The notes below the pieces were generated by a model. That model was given only the letters and a program-made list of their open reading frames with translations, was not told where the DNA came from and ran no database searches. Shown here piece after piece: positions 7,549 to 13,441 of a DNA stretch of 13,441 nt. Origin of the DNA: Chlamydia trachomatis (GTDB taxonomy: Bacteria > Chlamydiota > Chlamydiia > Chlamydiales > 2-12-FULL-49-11); the NCBI GenBank assembly GCA_945870925.1, contig CAMBTZ010000023.1, positions 1 through 13,441 on the forward strand. The letters are read 5' to 3'. Both the position numbers and the translations under genes were made by a program. The first letter of the stretch is position 1, and the number at the start of each line of letters is the position of its first letter.

Positions 7549-8362
7549 TTCAGTTAAAAAACTGGCCCCTCAATTTGTAAAGCCCATCGCAGAAATTTTT
7601 GCGAAACACGGTTTCAATGTCTTTATCGACTCTGATTATAAAGGACTTTCCGATCTTCCTCAAATGAATGTTTCTACACCAATTGATATCTATATCACAC
7701 TTGGAGGCGACGGCACTCTACTTGCCTTTAAACAAAAATATTCCCAAAATGAAACTGCTCTTTTCACATCGGTAAACCTCGGTAGTCTAGGCTTCATGGC
7801 AGATGTACGAATGGAGGAATTTGAGCTCTACTTAAACGATCTAATTCGTGGCGACTACTCAGTTGATGAACGTATTATGCTTGAAGGAACCTCACCTACC
7901 GGCGAAAAATTTTTATCCATTAACGAATTTCTTATCCATCGAAATAGCATCAAAAATATGATCCTACTAGAAGTTACCATCAATAACCAATACTTTAACA
8001 CCTTCCATTCAGATGGTCTTATAATTGCAACACCAACAGGATCAACGGCATATTCACTTGCAGCAGGCGGCCCCATCCTCGACCCAAAACTCCAAGCATT
8101 CGTCCTCACCCCCCTCTGCCCCCACAGCTTAACAAGCAGACCCTTCGTCATCCCAACAGACAGCCTCATCAAAATCCAATACTTCAGCCACCACGGCCCC
8201 ATCGAAGGAACCTCCGACGGCTACCAATCCTTTCCTATCAAATACCAAGACACAATTGCCCTCCAGCTCAGCCCCAAAACCTTCCGCCTTATCTCCTTCA
8301 CCAAACGCCATACCTTCTACTCCACCCTCCGCAACAAACTCCACTGGCAAGGCAAAAGCTAA
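7523..8362 (+). CDS. nadK: NAD kinase
   Basis: NAD kinase phosphorylates NAD to NADP with ATP or polyphosphate in the cytoplasm. The 279-residue protein contains GGDGTLL (61-67), NLGSLGFM (85-92), the NEFLIHR block (134-140), DGLIIATPTGSTAYSLAAGGPILDP (164-188) and LTPLCPHSLTSRP (195-207), covering the nucleotide-binding and catalytic regions. The start inside dxs (26-base overlap) gives MKNIGICP, the expected first strand. From about base 8065 to the stop the codons abruptly become dominated by C in the third position and local G+C rises from roughly 30-37 percent to 52-60 percent in hand-counted 60-base lines, with C far exceeding G; the protein remains normal through the change. It is the last gene of the xseA-xseB-dxs-nadK unit. 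Confidence 0.96.
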   Translation: MKNIGICPSSVKKLAPQFVKPIAEIFAKHGFNVFIDSDYKGLSDLPQMNVSTPIDIYITLGGDGTLLAFKQKYSQNETALFTSVNLGSLGFMADVRMEEFELYLNDLIRGDYSVDERIMLEGTSPTGEKFLSINEFLIHRNSIKNMILLEVTINNQYFNTFHSDGLIIATPTGSTAYSLAAGGPILDPKLQAFVLTPLCPHSLTSRPFVIPTDSLIKIQYFSHHGPIEGTSDGYQSFPIKYQDTIALQLSPKTFRLISFTKRHTFYSTLRNKLHWQGKS

Positions 8363-8379
8363 AAATAAAAAATTACTCC

Positions 8380-8412
8380 ATAATTAATTTTATGATATTG
8401 TTTGTTAATTAT
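8380..8412. repeat. AT-rich inverted repeat between nadK and the kinase-like gene
   Basis: ATAATTAA at 8380-8387 and TTAATTAT at 8405-8412 are exact reverse complements separated by 17 bases. The right arm overlaps the TATAAT box at 8410-8415, so it could be an operator or simply an AT-rich coincidence. It has no GC stem and is not a good intrinsic terminator for nadK. Confidence 0.35.
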
Positions 8413-8415
8413 AAT
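8387..8415 (+). promoter_or_regulatory. Candidate promoter of the kinase-like / giant-protein pair
   Basis: A perfect TATAAT at 8410-8415 would start transcription near 8422, twelve bases before the preferred ATG at 8434. No good -35 hexamer stands 16-18 bases upstream (ATTTTA or TTTTAT), so support is the -10 box and its position in the only sizeable non-coding gap after nadK. Confidence 0.38.
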
Positions 8416-8433
8416 AAAAAAACAAATTATATT

Positions 8434-9300
8434 ATGATTAATCCATTAAATTCCCCAAGACCAAAAGAGACCTTGCCTATATCTAATATAATGGAAGAGA
8501 TAGTGCATGCTCCTTATTTTAAAGATATAGGAATTGGTTTACATCGAAAAACTTATAGGATTGGTGAGAGCCGCTTTTGTTTAAAGGTTCCTCATCCTAA
8601 TCAATTTGCACCTATAGTTCTATATTTAATGCAATGTGAATTTATGATGTATCAAATCAGTCATATATGGAGTTTTGATGTAGTTCCATTTACAAAAGTA
8701 ATTCTTCATAATTCCACAGAAATTGAGCAAATTTCTGCAGTTTTTAATAAAGTAAATAAAAACGACCATTTACAATATCCTCTTCTTATTCAAAACTATG
8801 TCCAGCCTAAAACCCCCTATCAAATCGATCTTCATCAAGCTCAAAAAACTCTTATTTTTAATTGGATAACAGGAAGACAGGATCGTGAAAAAGAAAATAG
8901 CGTTGTAAATAAAGAAGGAAAAGTGTTTGAGATCGATAACGAGCTAACATTTAGCAGAATAGAAAAACCACAAAAACCTCATTGGCTACTAGACATACCT
9001 CTAATCAATGAGTCTCCACTCAATAAAACTTTAATTAATGGAATTTTAGGTCTACCTGAGACAATCTCTCTCAAATTAGAAACTCTTCCGGTAGGGCATG
9101 CTTCACATTCTCATCCCCGAGCTCGCCAAATTAAGTCCTATAAAAATGGAACTATCGAGCAGGTTCAAAACCAAGTGATAGAGAATCTTAAAACACTAAA
9201 ATCAGTAATTCATAATTTAGAAATTAACAACGTACAAATTACTCCAAAAACAATCGAAGAAGCAATTGAAAATTTAGGAAATAAATATTATGTCAGCTGA
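8434..9300 (+). CDS. Putative atypical kinase with a PI3/4-kinase-like catalytic loop
   Basis: I do not recognise a named gene. In the 302-residue form starting at 8392, residues 48-66 (GIGLHRKTYRIGE...FCLKV) resemble a Gly-loop and ATP-anchoring Lys65. LLIQNYV (131-137) suits a hinge. FNWITGRQDREKEN (156-169) followed by KVFEIDNELTF (177-187) matches the DR-x3-N catalytic loop and ID-x2-L-x-F metal site of type II PI4-kinase-like and related atypical kinases: Asp164, Asn169 and Asp182 would be the catalytic and metal-binding residues. The remaining ~115 residues are helical. I prefer ATG 8434 (residue 15) because the first 14 codons read like AT-rich intergenic DNA and contain a TATAAT; ATG 8392 is the alternative. 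The gene is AT-richer than its neighbours and overlaps the giant gene by 11 bases. It could be a secreted effector; its substrate, lipid or protein, cannot be told. Confidence 0.78.
   Translation: MINPLNSPRPKETLPISNIMEEIVHAPYFKDIGIGLHRKTYRIGESRFCLKVPHPNQFAPIVLYLMQCEFMMYQISHIWSFDVVPFTKVILHNSTEIEQISAVFNKVNKNDHLQYPLLIQNYVQPKTPYQIDLHQAQKTLIFNWITGRQDREKENSVVNKEGKVFEIDNELTFSRIEKPQKPHWLLDIPLINESPLNKTLINGILGLPETISLKLETLPVGHASHSHPRARQIKSYKNGTIEQVQNQVIENLKTLKSVIHNLEINNVQITPKTIEEAIENLGNKYYVS
9275..9292 (+). promoter_or_regulatory. Start context fixing the N-terminus of the giant gene
   Basis: An in-frame TAG at 9275-9277 closes the frame upstream, and the first ATG after it is at 9290-9292. AGGA at 9276-9279 lies ten bases before that ATG. 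Hence the protein cannot begin further upstream, and no cleavable signal peptide is being missed in that direction. Confidence 0.6.
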
Positions 9301-12300
9301 AATCACAAACTATGCTTTTTATGATACTAAATGGCTGTTCAATAAAGACGTTCCTTCCATAACATCTATAAGTGCTACAGCAAATTCTACCTCTGTCAGT
9401 TTATCTTGGACACCTCCAAAAGGAGGCCTTGGCGGCAATCTGGCGGGGTATGTAGTTTGTCGATCTGCAGCCGGAGCAGATGCTGCCCCACAACATATCG
9501 GAGATGCAGGATCAATGATTGTCCACGTAACAAATGGAAACCATATTGGCGATTTACCAATGTCCTTAAATACCCCCGATTTAATGACTGCTGATGCAGG
9601 ACTTCTACCGCTAACATCCTATTATTACAGTGTATTTGTTGTCACAACAATTCCGCCTCAACCAGCCGGAACATTGTTTCCCTCTTATACTCCAGGAAAC
9701 ATCTCTAAACCGCTCTCAATTCTAGTAACAACAACAGCTCCTCCGTCAAACCTATTCTCACCTACAGAGTCAAATTTTCAAGATTTTATCTCCAATTGGG
9801 ACACATCAACTACCGGCTGGCAAGTTGGTTATGTATCCGGGAACTCATCAATATTAACACCGTTCAAATTTTCTAGTAACCAGCCCTCAACACCAGTTAC
9901 TCAAAATACATCTATCGACCCTAATGACCCAATTATAAATGTATATGATCCAACAGAGAAAAAAATTACACCTCTTTTTAATGAATATATGACCATAACT
10001 ATGTCACCATCAACCTGCTTGGGCCTTTGTAACACCACTTCTTTCTGCTGCCAAGGTGCAGATTGTTCCGATGGCACAGACCCTGCATGCCAAATAGCTA
10101 ATTCAGGCGGCACACCTTGTAGCTGTACTGCTGGTGCACCTGACGAATATACAAAAATTTATTACACTTATTCACCTGCTACAAAAGCTTCACCTAACCT
10201 AGAATTACAACCCGGAACTCTATACTCATTCTCCATCTGGTTTAGAACAAATAATCCTATACCTGCACTCGCAGCAGTTAATGGAAATGACCAAGCCTAT
10301 ACACCTGTTTTTTCCGTCTTTGGAAATAAAGAGCCTAATTCTCCTGACAGTGATACACCACAACTTTTAGGGATCACTCAAATAGAACAAGTTATGGTAA
10401 ATGAACTGAGCTCAGGAAGTCCTACTTCGTCCGGTGCAATTGCTTGTTCACCTAATGACTCACATACGTGCATAAGACATCCAGGCGTTGGTGGCGGAGT
10501 CAATTCTGTCGCTTATTCAGGACTTACAAGTCTTTGGCAGCGAGCATCCCTTACATTTATCATTGGCTCCGGAGATCAAAGTATAATTGCAAGCGCCTAT
10601 AATTCTAATAAAGATGGAACAGCAGGTGATCCTGTTCAATCGCCCTATATGACAAAAACTACAACCACTCCAAAACCTTCATTTAGTTCTATCACAATTG
10701 TGATTGAAATACCGCAAAATGCTCCGGGAAATGATTTAGGCGTGATGGATTTTGCAGATGCTTGGTTAGTTGAAGGCCTACTCCCTTATACAGATCCATT
10801 TTGGACTGTTAACCCAGGCGACAATTTAATTTTCAATCCCGATTTTTGGGGCGTACAGACCCTTACGCAAGGATCTGTTTCTGCTGGTTGGATTTACCCA
10901 CCCGCAATTAACATGACATCCGCGGCAATTGCATGTGGCCCTGTCTGTAATGGCGATTGTATTACATGTCAAGGCTCCGGCTCGACGGGTGATTGCATCA
11001 ATACGTGTACAGGCACTTGTGATGGAAACAATATTTGCAGTACAGGGATTGGGAGCTGCTTAGGAAGTTGCACAGGGACATGCCTTCCTGATTCTAAATA
11101 TACTTGTTCAGGTACAACAGGCACATGCACAGGCTCTTGCTCAGTGACAGGAGTTGCATGCGAAGCTACTGGAACAAATACAGCCGCTTCAGGAACATGT
11201 GAGGGGACATGCACAGGTAATTGCGTATTCACACCTCCAAGCTGCAAACAACAGGATGCGGGTGGTGGAATGAACTGCACTTGTACATGTAGTGATCAGG
11301 ATTATCATGGACCATGTTATTATTACGAAAATGAAAGTACTAATATTAAGGCTTGTTATCTTAGCGATGGCACTACACAATGCACTAATAATGACTGTGC
11401 AACTACTGTGACTTGTACAGGCGGCAGCAAAGGTGCTTATTGCGAACCTCCAGCATTTAATTGCAATGATGGAAATAATGGAACTTGCACAGGTAGTTGC
11501 ACAGGAACTTGCTCAAGTGTTTGCACAGGTGGATCAGGATCTTGCACGAATTCTGGAAAAATATCCGATGGATGCACCGGAACCTGCGCAGGTGAGCAAG
11601 GAGTCTGTCAAGGAGGAACCGGTTCATGCGCAGGCGCAACTATTTGCTATAATGACCCTCCCTCAGCTGGAAACGACACTCTTTGTGGGTCGACTACAGA
11701 TCCATACACAACCTATATAGTGATGCAATGCTGTGATTGTCAACATATTCAACTTCAACAAGGCAATATCGTTGGGATTTCTAGCTACTATATGGGGTCT
11801 TATTCACTTGCTCCCATGACAGAATACATATTTAGTTTTGATGCTATGGTGCTTGCTAATGACAATACCAATAACGCTCTGACTGTAAACATTATGGACA
11901 TAACAAATACGTTGCCATTAGATAGTGGTGATCCGGTTTGTGATAAAAACGGATCCCCCGGCTGTACGGCTTCATTTCAAAGCTTCCCTATAGTAGACGA
12001 AAAATCCCCGCAAACCACCTTTACTAATTATCCTTTTAAGTTTACAACTAATGATTTACCTATTAATCCGAACATTATATTTAGCATGTATAAAATAAAT
12101 ATGACCCTTGCAATAAAAAATGTCTCATTAAAAGCTGTCGGAGGAGAAATATATGGTATACAAAATCCGTTCCCTACAATTGTAACTCCTCCTTATACAA
12201 CACAATCAGATCTGGCCAAGGATCAAATTATATGGCAAGTTCCAAACAATGCTAGCATAGCAGATTCACCTCAAAGTATTTTGTTTAATAAAACTGCACA

Positions 12301-13441
12301 GCTGAGTGATGGCACTCAACTTGGTTGGCCCCAGGGTCTAGTTCTAATGGACGCATTCCACACTCAACCAACTATGGATAGAATAGCTATTGTCCCGGAT
12401 TCAGTTGCTACTGCTAACAAAAATCTTAATATCGATAATGTCATGGCTATTACAGTATCAAACATAGATATTAATTCAAAAACGAGCGATCAAAGTGCAT
12501 TTCTTATGTCAAACGCCTACTACGGTTCTGGACAATGGGATATCTGGGTCAGAATTGCTGATGTACAAGATCAAAATGGGAAATCTATGTATGATCATAG
12601 TACATCTCCATCTCAACCTGCCAATCCAACAGGCTGTAGTTTTGCTTTCTGGGTATACCATGCAATTTCATACGAAGTTGCAGGAGGACCAAAGCTCCTT
12701 TATGAGCCGAACCCACTTCGAAACACCGAAATTGATATTGAAATGAATGGGGCGTGTCCCGATTATTCTTTTAATTTTTCAAATAATACAGGAAGACTTA
12801 ATGGATGGGGAGGACAGTGGGGTGGAAGTGGAGCTAATTTCACAATGCACACTCAAATGCCAGCTAGCTCAGACTATCCAAATGGAATTAATTTAAATGA
12901 TGGCAATTATCATAAACTCTCTATTCTTTTTCACTCAGGATCAGATGCTGTCCCCGGTCAAATTGACCCGAATGGAGTCTATCCAAATGTAAGAGCACCC
13001 GGATTTGTAAAATGGTTTGTCGACGATCAGGAATGGGGTTGTGGTTGGACAGGAAACACTTATGGTTTAGATAACATCCCTATGACAGCAACACGTATTG
13101 TAGCAGGTCCTTGGAACCCTGATTGGGCAGGTTGCAAAGTATGTTGCAGCCCTGCCAATGAACCTACAAATGCTGGAGATCTACGTGATGGCTGCTGCGG
13201 CGGCGGACCACCCTCATCATTTTCAAACCCAGACATTCCTGTCTCAACTTGTAATCAGTGGAGTTCTGCAGTATTTAATATTGCCAAGATGCAATTCACT
13301 CCGACCTGCATAGATTGCGAGCTCGATTGCACAACATGTAGTAATCCTTATTACCCAGCTGTTGCACTTCCTTCAAGACCCGATGCTTCAATACTACCTC
13401 CTGGAGGGGAAACAGTAACTACATCAAAACATAATAACATA
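9290..13441 (+). CDS. Giant multidomain Cys-rich protein: FN3, carbohydrate-binding-like domains, GH16-like glycanase (3' end outside window)
   Basis: Translating from ATG 9290 gives 1384 codons without a stop to the window edge, so the gene continues. Order by residue: FN3 (about 22-150; SVSLSWTPPK, GYVVCRS, SYYYSVFVV); a CBM4/9-like jelly roll (about 154-497; NWDTSTTGWQ, LYSFSIWFRTNN, SLWQRASLTF, MDFADAWLVEG) with a small Cys insert at 242-285; a second such domain (512-955; begins NLIFNPDFW, resumes after the insert with TEYIFSFDAMVLANDN) split by a Cys-rich insert at 549-817; a GH16-like domain (about 1010-1340) with EIDIE at 1147-1151; then a Cys-rich tail. This composition suggests binding and cleavage of a beta-glucan-type polysaccharide outside the bacterium. 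The N-terminus is polar with no signal peptide, so export might use type III or another route. Upstream overlap with the kinase-like gene suggests coupled expression. Reading frame and GH16 call are good; CBM family labels are tentative. Confidence 0.9.
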   Translation, partial: MSAEITNYAFYDTKWLFNKDVPSITSISATANSTSVSLSWTPPKGGLGGNLAGYVVCRSAAGADAAPQHIGDAGSMIVHVTNGNHIGDLPMSLNTPDLMTADAGLLPLTSYYYSVFVVTTIPPQPAGTLFPSYTPGNISKPLSILVTTTAPPSNLFSPTESNFQDFISNWDTSTTGWQVGYVSGNSSILTPFKFSSNQPSTPVTQNTSIDPNDPIINVYDPTEKKITPLFNEYMTITMSPSTCLGLCNTTSFCCQGADCSDGTDPACQIANSGGTPCSCTAGAPDEYTKIYYTYSPATKASPNLELQPGTLYSFSIWFRTNNPIPALAAVNGNDQAYTPVFSVFGNKEPNSPDSDTPQLLGITQIEQVMVNELSSGSPTSSGAIACSPNDSHTCIRHPGVGGGVNSVAYSGLTSLWQRASLTFIIGSGDQSIIASAYNSNKDGTAGDPVQSPYMTKTTTTPKPSFSSITIVIEIPQNAPGNDLGVMDFADAWLVEGLLPYTDPFWTVNPGDNLIFNPDFWGVQTLTQGSVSAGWIYPPAINMTSAAIACGPVCNGDCITCQGSGSTGDCINTCTGTCDGNNICSTGIGSCLGSCTGTCLPDSKYTCSGTTGTCTGSCSVTGVACEATGTNTAASGTCEGTCTGNCVFTPPSCKQQDAGGGMNCTCTCSDQDYHGPCYYYENESTNIKACYLSDGTTQCTNNDCATTVTCTGGSKGAYCEPPAFNCNDGNNGTCTGSCTGTCSSVCTGGSGSCTNSGKISDGCTGTCAGEQGVCQGGTGSCAGATICYNDPPSAGNDTLCGSTTDPYTTYIVMQCCDCQHIQLQQGNIVGISSYYMGSYSLAPMTEYIFSFDAMVLANDNTNNALTVNIMDITNTLPLDSGDPVCDKNGSPGCTASFQSFPIVDEKSPQTTFTNYPFKFTTNDLPINPNIIFSMYKINMTLAIKNVSLKAVGGEIYGIQNPFPTIVTPPYTTQSDLAKDQIIWQVPNNASIADSPQSILFNKTAQLSDGTQLGWPQGLVLMDAFHTQPTMDRIAIVPDSVATANKNLNIDNVMAITVSNIDINSKTSDQSAFLMSNAYYGSGQWDIWVRIADVQDQNGKSMYDHSTSPSQPANPTGCSFAFWVYHAISYEVAGGPKLLYEPNPLRNTEIDIEMNGACPDYSFNFSNNTGRLNGWGGQWGGSGANFTMHTQMPASSDYPNGINLNDGNYHKLSILFHSGSDAVPGQIDPNGVYPNVRAPGFVKWFVDDQEWGCGWTGNTYGLDNIPMTATRIVAGPWNPDWAGCKVCCSPANEPTNAGDLRDGCCGGGPPSSFSNPDIPVSTCNQWSSAVFNIAKMQFTPTCIDCELDCTTCSNPYYPAVALPSRPDASILPPGGETVTTSKHNNI
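9353..9739 (+). other. Fibronectin type III domain in the giant protein
   Basis: Residues about 22-150 follow the FN3 plan: strand B SVSLSWTPPK with the core Trp, strand C GYVVCRSA with the conserved Tyr, the LTSYYYSVFVV strand F with the Tyr corner, and a final SKPLSILVTTTAPP strand leading into a Pro linker. Such domains are common spacers in secreted bacterial glycanases. A longer C-to-F loop than usual (about 45 residues) is the only oddity. Confidence 0.72.
10934..11740 (+). repeat. Cysteine-rich insert with C-x3-C-x3-C tandem repeats
   Basis: Residues 549-817 of the giant protein contain 43 cysteines in 269 residues. The core unit is C-x3-C-x3-C, with x mostly Thr, Gly or Ser (CTGTC, CTGSC): triads at 549/553/557, 569/573/577, 590/594/598 and 637/641/645, a pair at 613/617, and a four-Cys run at 733/737/741/745. 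Unit starts are 20, 21, 23 and 24 residues apart. At DNA level TTGCACAGG recurs at 11068, 11485, 11497 and 11521. The spacing suggests a disulfide-stabilised repeat module; metal binding is an alternative. I know of no named family that fits. Confidence 0.85.
12317..13309 (+). other. GH16-like glycoside hydrolase domain with EIDIE catalytic motif
   Basis: Residues about 1010-1340 follow the GH16 beta-sandwich order: YYGSGQWDIWVRI (1077-1089, the 'yG.we.RiK' strand), GCSFAFWVYHA (1115-1125, the 'AFW' strand), NTEIDIEMNG (1145-1154) with Glu1147 nucleophile, Asp1149 and Glu1151 acid/base, DGNYHKLSI (1204-1212, the 'YH.y.i.W' position), VKWFVDDQEW (1240-1249, the 'WYVDG' strand), RIVAGPWNPDWAG (1269-1281), and a last strand FNIAKMQFTP. 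The E-x-D-x-E spacing lacks the extra residue of laminarinases and is like lichenases, agarases and xyloglucan transglycosylases. The substrate cannot be assigned. Confidence 0.75.

Noticed and set aside
7855..8350. Two reverse-strand reading frames opposite the end of nadK
   Set aside because: They exist because the C-rich codons of nadK create stop-poor G-rich antisense frames; nadK motifs are intact on the plus strand and the antisense products look low-complexity.
8363..8433. Intrinsic terminator after nadK
   Set aside because: Only AT inverted repeats are present (8380-8412 and TTTGTT/AACAAA at 8401-8426) with no GC stem followed by a T run.
10934..11224. Insect-type TCT-repeat antifreeze protein
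   Set aside because: TCTG motifs superficially resemble the 12-residue TCT-x-S-x2-C repeat, but unit length here is 20-24 and the ice-binding register is absent.
10969..11380. Reverse-strand frames across the Cys-rich repeat
   Set aside because: The Pro/Val/His repetitive products are shadows of the tandem repeat; the plus frame is continuous over 4.1 kb with recognisable domains.
11433..11720. Plus-strand 95-residue frame with a repetitive Ala/Gln/Val product
   Set aside because: It is an out-of-frame reading of the repeated Cys codons of the giant gene (TGC ACA GGN); no independent start signal.
10934..11740. CRISPR array or DNA-level direct repeat
   Set aside because: Repeat units are short, imperfect and kept in codon register; the conserved element is the cysteine spacing of a protein.

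Overview
The window looks like a chromosomal segment of a member of the Chlamydiota, most likely an environmental (Parachlamydia-like) lineage rather than Chlamydia proper. The evidence is an AT-rich background, the divergent order tpiA / xseA-xseB-dxs that I recall from Chlamydia genomes, a peptide deformylase whose N-terminus and EGCLSIPGL / RPQSI blocks look chlamydial, and large accessory genes of the kind found in amoeba-associated relatives. This assignment is inference from gene order and motifs; no database search was run.

Layout. At the left edge is the 3' part of an LptD-like outer-membrane beta-barrel gene (+). It meets, tail to tail with shared stop bases, a hypothetical gene (-) that carries a His...Asn-Cys pattern suggestive of a circularly permuted papain/NlpC-P60-like enzyme. 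Next comes a compact minus-strand unit, tpiA-secG-def. It is driven by a near-consensus promoter whose -35 box lies in the first codons of the divergent xseA and whose +1 falls only a few bases before the tpiA start. On the plus strand xseA-xseB-dxs-nadK follow with overlaps of 23, 17 and 26 bases. The last 300 bases of nadK are strikingly C-rich.

The right third (about 8.4-13.4 kb) is accessory. An AT-rich gene encodes a small protein with the catalytic-loop and metal-site pattern of PI3/4-kinase-like atypical kinases. It overlaps by 11 bases a very long reading frame that begins at 9290 and is still open at the window edge (1384 codons so far). That protein reads as FN3 domain, then a jelly-roll carbohydrate-binding-like domain, then a second such domain that appears split by a 269-residue insert with 43 cysteines (C-x3-C-x3-C tandem repeats), then a GH16-like glycanase domain with an intact EIDIE catalytic motif, then a Cys-rich tail. 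It has no recognisable signal peptide. This kinase-glycanase pair is the most interesting part of the window.

How the genes fit together. Triose-phosphate isomerase makes the glyceraldehyde 3-phosphate that DXS condenses with pyruvate at the start of the MEP isoprenoid pathway, and NAD kinase supplies NADP for its later reductive step. XseA/XseB form exonuclease VII. SecG (translocation), Def (N-terminal maturation) and LptD (LPS assembly) are envelope and protein-export housekeeping. No stretch over 300 bases lacks a gene, and I see no tRNA, rRNA, IS element or CRISPR array.
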